From Fibrobacter sp. UWB16 (GTDB lineage: Bacteria; Fibrobacterota; Fibrobacteria; Fibrobacterales; Fibrobacteraceae): DNA of 64,000 nucleotides. The DNA is taken from NCBI RefSeq assembly GCF_900215325.1, contig NZ_OCMS01000003.1, positions 372,001 through 436,000 on the forward strand. Reading direction: 5' to 3'. The notes beneath the pieces were generated by a model. That model saw only the letters and a program-made list of their open reading frames with translations, made no database searches and was not told where the DNA came from. Shown in pieces: positions 47,546 through 56,063 of the stretch. The translations under genes and the position numbers were made by a program. Each line of letters opens with the position of its first letter. Within the stretch, counting starts at the first letter, position 1.

Positions 47546-49204
47546 ATGAAAAAGAGAGTTCTTGGTTTAGCTTTTCTTCTTTGCGCAAACTCATTCGCCG
47601 TTACAAGCCAATTCCGCGGCGTCAATTGGGCTGATAAGCGCGACAACTTCGTCTCGGACGTTCTCGTACTTTCGGGCTTAAGCCTTTCCGACAATCATGA
47701 ATCGGCTTATGCCATTGCCGACCGTATTGTCGGGCAGTTCCAGGAAGTGCTTGGTACAAACAGCGTGCGCATGCCGGTGAACGAACCGACCATTCTTAAA
47801 GCTTTTGACATGTATTCGGGTGCTTTGGATGCTGCTCTTGAACATGGTCGAGTGGCTATGGGCTACTGGGGCCCTGCGCAGCCTGCGGGGCCCAAGAACA
47901 TGGACGATTGGTGGAAAATGTGGGCGAAACTCGTCGAAACATACGGCGACCATCCGAACGCCTACTTTGAAATTTTCAACGAACCGCACATGTATAACAA
48001 GACGGATCTCCGCAACCTCTATGCGGAATGGCTCAAGAAATTCCCGAACGTCCCGCGCGACCACATTTTGCTCGATGGCTCCGGCCTCGCTTGGAACGTT
48101 CCGGACATCGCTGACGACCCGCGCTTTGAAGGCTGCCTCTTTGCCGTTCACGAATACACGTTCTGGAACATGAGCATCACTACCGAACAGGGTTGGAAAA
48201 ACAGCTTCAAGGGCAAGGTTGGCAAGTACATTGACCGCACCGTTTGCACGGAATGGGGCGGCGCCATGAGTCCTGGCGACAAGGCGGGCGTGCATTACGA
48301 CTATCAGGATTACAACAAGGCTCCCACCAACTACTTCACGGCTTACATCCGCGGCATGTCCGATCAGCTCCGCGAATGGGAAATGGGCAGTTTCTACTGG
48401 CCGGGCCTCCGCGATGGTGACTGGTACAGTATGACCAAGCGCAGTGGCGAGGGTGTAAATACCAAGCTCCAGATTGTGAACCAGTCTGGCGTGGACCGCA
48501 TGCAAATGGCTTGGGCCGATACTGTTGAAACAACGCCTCCTCAACAGGACCCGTTTGGCGGTTTTGATGCGGATGGAAAAGCAATCGCAGGCAAGCCTGC
48601 CGCAATCCCTGGTAAAATCGAAGCCGAAAACTATGACCTCGGCGGTAGCCGCGTCTCGTTCTACGACAAGTCTTCCGCAAACGAAGGCGGTGCTTACCGC
48701 AAGGACGCCGTGGACATTGTTGCGCTAGATTCCGCAGACCTCTCGAAGGGCTATGCTTTAGGCTACACGCAGGATGGCGAATGGCTCGAATACACCGTCA
48801 ATGTGGCAAAAACGGCGAAATTCACTGTCGAAGTGCAAATGGCGACGGCTTCTGAAAAGGCGGGCGTGCAGCTCTTTATCGACAACAAGGCTGTTTCTGA
48901 CGGCATCATCGCAAAACAGGGCGAGGATTGGTCGACTTATACCGCTGTGCAAGCCCAATTGGGTGAAATTGCAGCCGGAGAACACGTCCTCAAGATGCAA
49001 ATTGTGGGCAATTACGTGAATATCGACAATATTCGCTTCTGCGAAGGCGAAAAATGCGAAGAAACCGTCGGAATCCGCGCAAATCGCGCTTCCTCCGTGC
49101 GCACTCTCGAAAACACCTCCCCGCGTCTCCGCGTCCAAAACAACAAGCTCTTTGTCGAGAAAAATGGCAAACGCTTCGACCTCACCGGCCACCGCATCAA
49201 GTAA
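47546..49204 (+). CDS. Secreted GH5 glycosidase with CBM6
   Basis: The 552-residue protein has a signal peptide (MKKRVLGLAFLLCANSFA). The GH5 barrel (~20-335) has RGVNWADKRDNF, acid/base Glu146 in EIFNEPH, the HEYTFWNM loop and nucleophile Glu236 in CTEWGGAM. CBM6 (~352-500, GEWLEYTVNV, VNIDNIRFC) is nearest to those of the beta-helix/GH43 operon. It lacks the common basic module and instead ends with a short tail (RLRVQNNKLFVEKNGKRFDL then TGHRIK). GH5 covers cellulases, mannanases and arabinoxylanases; the neighbourhood favours xylan, but the subfamily is not determined. GGGAGG lies five bases before the ATG. Confidence 0.88.
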   Translation: MKKRVLGLAFLLCANSFAVTSQFRGVNWADKRDNFVSDVLVLSGLSLSDNHESAYAIADRIVGQFQEVLGTNSVRMPVNEPTILKAFDMYSGALDAALEHGRVAMGYWGPAQPAGPKNMDDWWKMWAKLVETYGDHPNAYFEIFNEPHMYNKTDLRNLYAEWLKKFPNVPRDHILLDGSGLAWNVPDIADDPRFEGCLFAVHEYTFWNMSITTEQGWKNSFKGKVGKYIDRTVCTEWGGAMSPGDKAGVHYDYQDYNKAPTNYFTAYIRGMSDQLREWEMGSFYWPGLRDGDWYSMTKRSGEGVNTKLQIVNQSGVDRMQMAWADTVETTPPQQDPFGGFDADGKAIAGKPAAIPGKIEAENYDLGGSRVSFYDKSSANEGGAYRKDAVDIVALDSADLSKGYALGYTQDGEWLEYTVNVAKTAKFTVEVQMATASEKAGVQLFIDNKAVSDGIIAKQGEDWSTYTAVQAQLGEIAAGEHVLKMQIVGNYVNIDNIRFCEGEKCEETVGIRANRASSVRTLENTSPRLRVQNNKLFVEKNGKRFDLTGHRIK

Positions 49205-49208
49205 GCAT

Positions 49209-49276
49209 TGTCATGCCCGCCGAAGCCTCTCATGCCCGACGCCTGTCCTCGCTTGACGGGGATGATCGGGCATCTC
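49209..49276. repeat. Palindromic intergenic repeat cluster
   Basis: Three GTCATGCCCG/CATGCCCGA...TCGGGCATC elements follow the GH5 stop; the last pair can form a stem, but no T-run follows. Confidence 0.6.
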
Positions 49277-49294
49277 CATTACGAATATTCCATT

Positions 49295-49365
49295 ATGGAC
49301 TTTTTATCAATAATATGTAATTGCTTTTTCTGAACATATTCTCAAAAAGAGGATATGTTTAGAAT
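49295..49365 (+). promoter_or_regulatory. Dyad operator and -10 of the first GH10 gene
   Basis: ATGGA-CTTTTTA-TCAAT at 49295-49311; TAGAAT at 49360-49365, 59.5 bp away. Confidence 0.75.
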
Positions 49366-49401
49366 GGTTATGGGTATTAACCGTGTACGAGGATTAGGTA
49401 T

Positions 49402-51279
49402 ATGAGAAAACTGTCTCTCTCTTTGGCTGCAGTAGCCGTTGCTGGTTTTGTCTCCGTTGCTAACGCTGCCCTTGCCGATGGCGGTGCAAAATTCCTGGGC
49501 AATATTACTACGGGCGGCCAGATTCGTAGCGACTTTGCTCAATATTGGAACCAGATTACACCCGAAAACGGCTGTAAGTGGGGCTCCATCCATTCCCTTT
49601 CTAACGGCAACAGCGGTACAAGCAAGTTTGCCTGGGACAACTTCGACAAGTGCGAAAGCGCCTACAAGTGGGCCAAGGAAAAACCGGGCGAACGCCACTT
49701 CAAGTTCCACGCCCTCGTTTGGGGTTCCCAGTACCCGAACTTCCTCTGCAAAAAGAAAAATCCGGGCATTACCGTAGAACTCACCAAAAAGTACATCACC
49801 GAATGGTTCGATGCCGTTGCCGCGAAGTTCCCGGACCTCGAATACATTGACGTGGTGAACGAAGCTATTTGGGCGGGTAACAACTACCACTCTGGTTACG
49901 GCAAGCCTGCTGCAGGTGCCGAAGGGCACAGCACCGACGATACCGAATGCGGTGGCTCCTACATTATCGAAGCCCTCGGTGGTGACCGCGTTGTAAATGG
50001 CAAGCACCAGTACGACTTTATTACGAACGCCTTCAAGATGGCCCGCGAACGTTGGCCGAAGGCTGTACTTATCTATAACGACTACAACACGCTCTCCTGG
50101 CAGATCAACGAAGGTATCGAACTTATCCAGACCATCGTCAAGAATGGCGCTCCGGTCGATGCCTACGGTCAGCAGGCTCACGACTGCAAGGGCATGAGCA
50201 AGTCCGATTTCGAAAGCAAGATGACCCGCATCCATAACGAGACGGGCCTCCCGCTCCTCGTTTCGGAATACGATATCGGCGAAGCCGACGATACCAAGCA
50301 GAAAAACGATTACGCAAACCAGATTCCGTTCATGTGGGAAACGCCGTGGGTTGCTGGCATCACGATCTGGGGCTATATCAATGGTTCTACTTGGGTTGCA
50401 AACACCGGCCTTATCGAAAAGGATGGCCGCAAGCGCGCTTCCATGAACTGGCTCGAAGACTACTTCGCCAAGAACTTGAGCAAGGGCAAGAACGATGTGA
50501 CCTTCACTCCGGTTGAACCCGAACCGCAGCTTCCGTTCAAGGGAGAACCGATTGCCATTCCGGGTAAGGTCGAAGCCGAAGATTTCGATATCCCGGGTGT
50601 GGGCGTCAACGAAGACGGTACGAGCAACCAGTCCTATAGCGACGATTCCGAAAATCACGGCGATAGCGATTACCGCAAGGACACGGGCGTTGACCTTTAC
50701 AAGAAGGCGACCGGCGTAATCGTGGGCTACAACAGTGAAGGCGACTGGCTCGAATGGACCGTGAACGTGAAGGAAGCGGGCGACTACACGATGTTTGCCG
50801 CCGTGGCTGCCGCGGGTTCTACCTCCAGCTTCCAACTCTCTCTCGATGGCAAGGCGCTTACCGAAAAGATTACTGTCCCCGCTGCCAAGGAAGGTGAAGA
50901 AAATTACGACGACTACAACAAGGTCAAGGCCAACGTGACTCTCCCGGAAGGCAAACATGTTCTCCGCATGGATGTAACCGGCGCCTGGTTTGACGTGGAC
51001 TACTTCACCTTCGTGAAGGGCAAGGACGCTACCGACCCCGAACCGATCGAAGAAGAAATTCCGGATGCCATTCAGTCGAACCTCCGCATGAATTACCCGG
51101 TTCTCAGCGATTACGATGTCTTTGACATGAACGGCGTCCGTCTCGGCCGCATGAGCGCCTACTCCGTAGACGAAGCCGTGATGACCCTCAAGAATACGAG
51201 CGCCATCAAGGTCCAGGGAATCTACCTGCTTCGTTCCGTCAAGAGCGGCATGGTAAAGTCCGTCCGCGTGACCCGTTAA
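49402..51279 (+). CDS. Secreted GH10 endo-xylanase with CBM6
   Basis: The 625-residue protein has a signal peptide (MRKLSLSLAAVAVAGFVSVA then NA). GH10 (~25-365) shows acid/base Glu154 in IDVVNEAIW and nucleophile Glu289 in LLVSEYDIG, with FHALVWGSQYP and IYNDYNT. CBM6 (~384-539, GDWLEWTVNV, WFDVDYFTF) is almost the same as in the GH43 gene at 28650, with Trp in place of a usual Tyr in LEYTV. The C-terminal module is at ~555-625 (YDVFDMNGVRLGRM...GIYLLRSVKSG). It cuts xylan internally. It differs from the next two GH10 by an insert after GSI and longer loops, so it is the more distant paralogue. Confidence 0.94.
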   Translation: MRKLSLSLAAVAVAGFVSVANAALADGGAKFLGNITTGGQIRSDFAQYWNQITPENGCKWGSIHSLSNGNSGTSKFAWDNFDKCESAYKWAKEKPGERHFKFHALVWGSQYPNFLCKKKNPGITVELTKKYITEWFDAVAAKFPDLEYIDVVNEAIWAGNNYHSGYGKPAAGAEGHSTDDTECGGSYIIEALGGDRVVNGKHQYDFITNAFKMARERWPKAVLIYNDYNTLSWQINEGIELIQTIVKNGAPVDAYGQQAHDCKGMSKSDFESKMTRIHNETGLPLLVSEYDIGEADDTKQKNDYANQIPFMWETPWVAGITIWGYINGSTWVANTGLIEKDGRKRASMNWLEDYFAKNLSKGKNDVTFTPVEPEPQLPFKGEPIAIPGKVEAEDFDIPGVGVNEDGTSNQSYSDDSENHGDSDYRKDTGVDLYKKATGVIVGYNSEGDWLEWTVNVKEAGDYTMFAAVAAAGSTSSFQLSLDGKALTEKITVPAAKEGEENYDDYNKVKANVTLPEGKHVLRMDVTGAWFDVDYFTFVKGKDATDPEPIEEEIPDAIQSNLRMNYPVLSDYDVFDMNGVRLGRMSAYSVDEAVMTLKNTSAIKVQGIYLLRSVKSGMVKSVRVTR

Positions 51280-51327
51280 AATATCCTAATCCATAACTTC
51301 CCCGAATGGGGGAGCCTTAAATACCCA

Positions 51328-51363
51328 AAGGCCTTCGAGCTCACCCTCGAAGGTCCTTTTTTT
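51328..51363 (+). terminator. Terminator after the first GH10 gene
   Basis: Stem AAGG-CCTTCGAG/CTCGAAGG-CCTT, then T-run. The 3' UTR including this stem is conserved after all three GH10 genes. Confidence 0.88.
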
Positions 51364-51447
51364 GCGTTAATTACAAAACATTTTTTTTCGGTATAATGCG
51401 AGATTTTTGTGTAATTAAATGATTGCTTATTGTCGTTGTGAGAATAA

Positions 51448-51532
51448 AGCGTCGGCCAAGGATGGGGAGGGTGCAGGGAGGGGCCCGTGCGGCCTTCGCA
51501 ACTCCGAGCTGGGGCCCCGCCCGCATGACGTA
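51448..51532. repeat. Dispersed intergenic element (copy 2)
   Basis: Shares AGCGTCGGCCAAGG at one end and CAACTCCGAGCTGGGGCCCC then GCCCGCATGACGT at the other with 43848-43990; the core between is shorter and GC-rich. It is the only structure noted in the 51364-51600 gap. Confidence 0.75.
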
Positions 51533-51600
51533 CTTTTTGAATAGTAATGGAATTTTAAAAGGTTTTAACTTAAAAAACATGTTTTTGTAAAAATTCCATT

Positions 51601-51671
51601 ATGGACATTTTGTCAATGATAAATTTTGGACTTTTTGGGGCAATTTTTAAAAACAAAGATATGTTTATAAT
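51601..51671 (+). promoter_or_regulatory. Dyad operator and -10 of the second GH10 gene
   Basis: ATGGA-CATTTTG-TCAAT at 51601-51617; consensus TATAAT at 51666-51671, 59.5 bp away. The clearest promoter of the set. Confidence 0.8.
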
Positions 51672-51708
51672 GGTTGTATGGGACTCTTAACCTATGAGGA
51701 TGTGGAAT

Positions 51709-53535
51709 ATGAAATCAAAATGTTTGAAAGGTTTATTGGCTGCTGCACTTTTGGGTGGCGCAGTAAGTTCTTACGCAGGTCCAGGCCTTGCCGATGGCGC
51801 AGCCAAGTTCATTGGTAACATTACCCAGAGTAATAGTGTCGGCTCAGACTTTACTGCGCTCTGGAACCAGGCTACGGCCGAAAACGGCTGTAAGTGGGGT
51901 TCCGTCGAAGGTACTCGTGGCCGTTACAACTGGGGTGCCTGCGATGCTGCCTATAACTGGGCAAAGCAGAACGGGGGTCACTTCAAGTTCCACGCTTTGG
52001 TGTGGGGCTCCCAGTATCCGAACTGGCTCAATGGCCTTAGCACAGACGAAACGAAGAAGGCGATTACCGCCTGGTTCGATGCGGTCAAGGAACATTACCC
52101 CGATCTCGAAATGATCGACGTGGTGAACGAAGCTATCCGCACGGGCAACAACAGCTATCATTCTCCTTATGGCAAGAACAACAACATCATTCCGGCACTC
52201 GGTGGCGATAATGGTGGCAATTACCAGTTCGTAACGACCGCCTTCAAGATGGCGCGCGAACGTTGGCCGAAGGCTATCCTCATTTATAACGACTATAACA
52301 CGGTTCAGTGGAACAAGGATCAGGGCATTCAGCTTATCCAGACCATCAAGAAAAACGGTGCTCCGGTTGACGCATACGGCTTGCAGGCCCACGACATGAT
52401 GAGCCAGGGCGGTGGCGCTGGTGGTACTGGTGGTGGTGGCTCCTGCTTGAGCATCAATACGCTCAAGAGTGTTCTCAAGGAAATCTGGGACAAGACCCAG
52501 ACCCCGATGTTCATCAGCGAATACGACATTGCAACTACCGACGACAATATCCAGAAGCAGTGCTACTCCGAACAGATTTCTCACTTCATGGAAAACGAAC
52601 ACATTGCCGGCATTACCATCTGGGGCTACATTTATGGTCGCACTTGGCTCGACTGTAACGGCACTGCGAGTGGCTGCTCCGGCATTGTCAAGAATGGCCA
52701 GGACCGCGCCGCTTTGAAGTGGATGAGGGAGTACCTCAAGAGCAACAAGGGCGTGAACACGACTGGCCTCAATACTGGTGTTCTCACTCCGGTTGACCCT
52801 GTTCCGCAGGAACCGTTCAAGGGCGAAGCTCTCGCTGTTCCGGGCAAGATTGAAGTCGAAGATTTCGATAAGCCGGGCCAGGGCAAGAACGAAGACGGTA
52901 CGAGCAACGAATCCTATGGCGACGATTCCGAAAACCATGGCGACTCCGACTACCGCAAGGATACCGGTGCAGACCTTTACAAGAAGGCTACTGGCGTTGC
53001 TCTCGGCTACAACACTACGGGTGACTGGTACGAATACACCATCAACATTGCCGAAGCTGGCGACTACACCGCAATCGCTTCTGTTGCTACCGAAGGCACG
53101 GGCGCATTCACGCTCTCCCTCGATGGCAAGTCTCTCGCTGAATTCGAAGTCACTGGCACAAGCTACGACGACTTCTCCGACGTGAAGAAGAAGGTGACGC
53201 TCCCGGCCGGTAAGCACGTGCTCCGCCTCGATGTGACCCAGCAGTACTTCGACATCGACTACATCAACTTTGTGAAGGGCGAAGTTGCCGATAATCCGGG
53301 TGGTGGCAATGAACCGCCGATTTCCATCAACCAGAAGATTCAGTATCAGGCTCCGAGAATTGGCAGCTACGACGTCTTCGACGCAAATGGTGTCCGTCTT
53401 GGCCGTATGAACGCATACTCCATGAACGAAGCCATGCAGATTCTCAAGAGCTCTAACGAAGTCAAGAACAACGGCATCTACATGCTCCGCTCCGTCCAGA
53501 ATGGCGCTGTGAAGTCTGTTCGTATCTCTCGCTAA
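51709..53535 (+). CDS. Secreted GH10 endo-xylanase with CBM6
   Basis: The 608-residue protein has a signal peptide (MKSKCLKGLLAAALLGGAVS then SYA). GH10 (~26-360) has Glu141 in IDVVNEAIR and Glu271 in MFISEYDIA. A glycine-rich insert (~232-245, SQGGGAGGTGGGGS) replaces a loop present in its neighbours. CBM6 (~384-523, GDWYEYTINI, YFDIDYINF) and the C-terminal module (~545-608) follow. ATG at 51709 was chosen over 51694 and 51700 because it has GAGGA eight bases upstream and matches the start of the next paralogue (MKSNFIKG). Confidence 0.93.
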   Translation: MKSKCLKGLLAAALLGGAVSSYAGPGLADGAAKFIGNITQSNSVGSDFTALWNQATAENGCKWGSVEGTRGRYNWGACDAAYNWAKQNGGHFKFHALVWGSQYPNWLNGLSTDETKKAITAWFDAVKEHYPDLEMIDVVNEAIRTGNNSYHSPYGKNNNIIPALGGDNGGNYQFVTTAFKMARERWPKAILIYNDYNTVQWNKDQGIQLIQTIKKNGAPVDAYGLQAHDMMSQGGGAGGTGGGGSCLSINTLKSVLKEIWDKTQTPMFISEYDIATTDDNIQKQCYSEQISHFMENEHIAGITIWGYIYGRTWLDCNGTASGCSGIVKNGQDRAALKWMREYLKSNKGVNTTGLNTGVLTPVDPVPQEPFKGEALAVPGKIEVEDFDKPGQGKNEDGTSNESYGDDSENHGDSDYRKDTGADLYKKATGVALGYNTTGDWYEYTINIAEAGDYTAIASVATEGTGAFTLSLDGKSLAEFEVTGTSYDDFSDVKKKVTLPAGKHVLRLDVTQQYFDIDYINFVKGEVADNPGGGNEPPISINQKIQYQAPRIGSYDVFDANGVRLGRMNAYSMNEAMQILKSSNEVKNNGIYMLRSVQNGAVKSVRISR

Positions 53536-53588
53536 AAGGAATCCTAATCCATAACTCCCCTAAACCAAACGGGGAGCCTTAAATACCC

Positions 53589-53625
53589 AAAGGCCTTCGA
53601 GGTAACACTCGAAGGTTCTTTTTTT
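53589..53625 (+). terminator. Terminator after the second GH10 gene
   Basis: Stem CCTTCGAG/CTCGAAGG, then T7; paralogous to 51328. Confidence 0.85.
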
Positions 53626-53631
53626 GTACTT

Positions 53632-53787
53632 TGTCACCCCGGCCTCCGTTCCGGGTGGGGGCGGCATACACACTTGCGATTGCTTTGTCCCCCCGGCCTG
53701 TCACCCCGGCCTCCGTGCCGGGGTCACCATCTCGTTTTTCAATCTTCCTATTACTTTGTCATGCCCGGCTTGACCGGGCATCTCCAT
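53632..53787. repeat. Run of palindromic intergenic repeats
   Basis: At least three CCCGGCCTCCGTNCCGGG-type or ATGCCCGGC...GCCGGGCAT elements in tandem fill the gap between the GH10 terminator and the next dyad. No gene is seen. Confidence 0.7.
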
Positions 53788-53849
53788 CTAGACATTTTGG
53801 CAATGATAAATTTTCTCCTATTTGGATAAACTGAGAATAAGTTTATAGT
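53788..53849 (+). promoter_or_regulatory. Dyad operator and -10 of the third GH10 gene
   Basis: CTAGA-CATTTTG-GCAAT at 53788-53804 is a weakened dyad. By alignment with the other GH10 leaders the -10 is TATAGT (53844-53849), 50.5 bp away, about one helical turn shorter than usual. Confidence 0.58.
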
Positions 53850-53884
53850 GGTGTTAGAGTACTAACCTAAGAGGATGGTTGGAA

Positions 53885-55654
53885 ATGAAATCAAATTTCA
53901 TTAAGGGTATATTGTATGCTGCACTTATGGGTGGAGCAGTTAATTCGTTTGCAGGCCCCGGCATGGTCGATGGCGGTGCAAAGTTTCTAGGAAATATTAC
54001 AACTCGCGGCCAGGTTCAGTCCGATTTCGGGACTTACTGGAACCAGATTACCGCCGAAAACGAATGCAAGTGGGCGTCCATCGAAGGCACTCGCGGTCGT
54101 TACAATTGGTCGGGCTGCGGTGCTTGCTATAACTGGGCAAAAAAGAATGGTGGCAAGTTCAAGTTCCACGCTCTTGTGTGGGGCTCCCAGTACCCGAACT
54201 GGCTCAATGGCCTTAGCACGGACGAAACCAAGAAGGCGATTACCGCATGGTTCGATGCCGTTGCCGCTCATTACCCCGATCTCGAAATGATTGACGTGGT
54301 GAATGAAGCTATCAAGTCGGGTGGCAGCTACCATTCCGGTTATGGCAGAAACAATAATATTATTCCTGCTCTCGGCGGCGATAACGGCAACTACGAATTC
54401 GTGGCGACTGCCTTTAAGATGGCGCGCGAACGTTGGCCGAAGGCTATCCTTATCTATAATGACTATAACACGTTCAGGTGGCAGATTAACGAAGGTATCG
54501 ACCTCGTGAACAAGCTCGTGAAGCAGGGAGCTCCGGTCGATGCTTATGGTCAGCAGGCCCATGACTTGACCGACATGAACGCCAACGATTTCAAGAGCGC
54601 CTTGAACAAGATCCAGAATAGCGTCAAGAATGCCAAGGGCGAACCGATGCCGCTCTTCATTACCGAATACGATATCGGTACGGATAACGACAACCAGCAG
54701 AAACAGCGCTACTCCGAACAGATTCCCGCATTCTGGGAATCTCCGCAGGTCGCGGGCATTACCCTCTGGGGCTACATCTACGGTGCTACCTGGACTACGA
54801 ACGGAAACTCCGGTCTTATCAAGAATGGTAGCGACCGTCCGGCAATGACCTGGCTCAAGCAGTATTTCAAGGAACACCTCAAGGACGGTAAGGACAATAC
54901 GGGCCTTTTTGCTCCGTATGTCCCGCCTGAGCCGGTGCCGCGCAAGCCGTTCAAGGGCTCTGCTTTGGCAATCCCGGGCAAGATTGAAGTTGAAGACTTT
55001 GATATTACCGGCGTCGGTGAAACGGATGGCGTAAGCAATGTTACTTACAGCGATGGCGACCCGGAAAACCATGGTGATTCCGATTACCGCAAGAGCGATG
55101 CGGCGGATGTCGATATCTACAAGAAGGCGACTGGAAACATTGTTGGCTATAATACGACTGGTGATTGGCTGGAATACTCTGTCGACATCGCGGACGCGGG
55201 CGACTACACGGCTACGGCATCTGTTGCCGCAAATGGATCAGGCTCTTTTAAGCTCTCCATTGATGGAAAGTCTGTCGGCGAATTCGATGTGACTGGCACA
55301 AGCTACGATGATTTCATTGACGTGAAGAAAAAGGTGACGCTCCCGGCCGGTAAGCATACTCTCCGTTTGGATGTGACGGCACAATACTTCGATATCGACT
55401 ATATCAACTTCACAAAGGGCGATAGTGATGAACCGCCTATCGCTATCCAGACTCAGATCCGCTACGAATACCCGGAAGTCAGCGACTACTACGTCTTTGA
55501 CGTGAATGGTGTTCGTATCGGTCGTATGAGTGCTTATACCATGGACGAAGCTGTGACAACGCTCAAGAACACGAGTGCCATCAAGGTCCAGGGCGTCTAT
55601 ATGCTCCGTTCTGTCAAGAATGGTGAAGTAAAGTCGGTCCGTGTCGCCCGCTAA
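53885..55654 (+). CDS. Secreted GH10 endo-xylanase with CBM6
   Basis: The 589-residue close paralogue of the previous xylanase has a signal peptide (to ~23). GH10 (~26-345) has acid/base Glu141 in IDVVNEAIK and nucleophile Glu261 in LFITEYDIG. CBM6 (~360-510, GDWLEYSVDI, YFDIDYINF) and the C-terminal module (~520-589, YYVFDVNGVRIGRM...VRVAR) follow. Its CBM6 matches the second GH10 while its C-terminal module is nearer the first GH10 (SAIKVQGVYMLRSVKNG), pointing to module exchange. ATG at 53885, not the TTG two codons earlier, has GAGGA nine bases upstream. Confidence 0.93.
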   Translation: MKSNFIKGILYAALMGGAVNSFAGPGMVDGGAKFLGNITTRGQVQSDFGTYWNQITAENECKWASIEGTRGRYNWSGCGACYNWAKKNGGKFKFHALVWGSQYPNWLNGLSTDETKKAITAWFDAVAAHYPDLEMIDVVNEAIKSGGSYHSGYGRNNNIIPALGGDNGNYEFVATAFKMARERWPKAILIYNDYNTFRWQINEGIDLVNKLVKQGAPVDAYGQQAHDLTDMNANDFKSALNKIQNSVKNAKGEPMPLFITEYDIGTDNDNQQKQRYSEQIPAFWESPQVAGITLWGYIYGATWTTNGNSGLIKNGSDRPAMTWLKQYFKEHLKDGKDNTGLFAPYVPPEPVPRKPFKGSALAIPGKIEVEDFDITGVGETDGVSNVTYSDGDPENHGDSDYRKSDAADVDIYKKATGNIVGYNTTGDWLEYSVDIADAGDYTATASVAANGSGSFKLSIDGKSVGEFDVTGTSYDDFIDVKKKVTLPAGKHTLRLDVTAQYFDIDYINFTKGDSDEPPIAIQTQIRYEYPEVSDYYVFDVNGVRIGRMSAYTMDEAVTTLKNTSAIKVQGVYMLRSVKNGEVKSVRVAR

Positions 55655-55701
55655 CTAGAATTCCTAATCCATAACTCCCCAATAGGGAGCCTATTACACC
55701 C

Positions 55702-55740
55702 AAAGGCCTTCGAGGTTCCCCCCTCGAAGGTTCTTTTTTT
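55702..55740 (+). terminator. Terminator after the third GH10 gene
   Basis: Stem CCTTCGAGG/CCTCGAAGG, then T-run; third copy of the GH10 3' UTR stem. Confidence 0.88.
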
Positions 55741-55741
55741 G

Positions 55742-55960
55742 CAGTGTCACCCCGAAATACGTCATTCTCGACCTGTCACCCCGGCCTATCACTCCGGCCT
55801 GTCATCCTGAGCGAAGCGAAGGATCCAGTTATTTCTTGAATTCTCGTTATTCCGGAATTGCCATATGTGTCATGCCCGACTTGATCTCTTTGACTACTTG
55901 CAGCTATGCTGCTTAGTAGTCATGATCCGCGTATGGGGAGGACTTCTCCCTCTCGTTGTG
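55742..55960. repeat. Intergenic repeat cluster before the hybrid kinase gene
   Basis: Contains CACCCCGGCCT-type fragments, a CATCCTGAGCGAAGCGAAGG copy (55805-55830) matching 39949-39980, and a GTCATGCCCGAC fragment. The gap 55741-56063 shows no gene and no good dyad of the xylan type. Confidence 0.65.
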
Positions 55961-56063
55961 TGACAAAAAGCAAAAAAACTGAAAATTCGGGATTTTCTAG
56001 GGCTCATATTACCTTAATCCATAAAATTGATGTATTTTAATTAATTGCAGAAAGGGAGCAATT

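Noticed and set aside
53632-53787. Repeated palindromes considered as a CRISPR array
   Set aside because: The repeats are self-complementary, unequal and without regular spacers, and no cas gene is near; they fit dispersed intergenic palindromes.
56014-56030. TAATC-N7-TTGAT upstream of the hybrid kinase
   Set aside because: Half-sites are in the wrong orientation compared with the xylan dyad, and no -10 is found at the usual distance.
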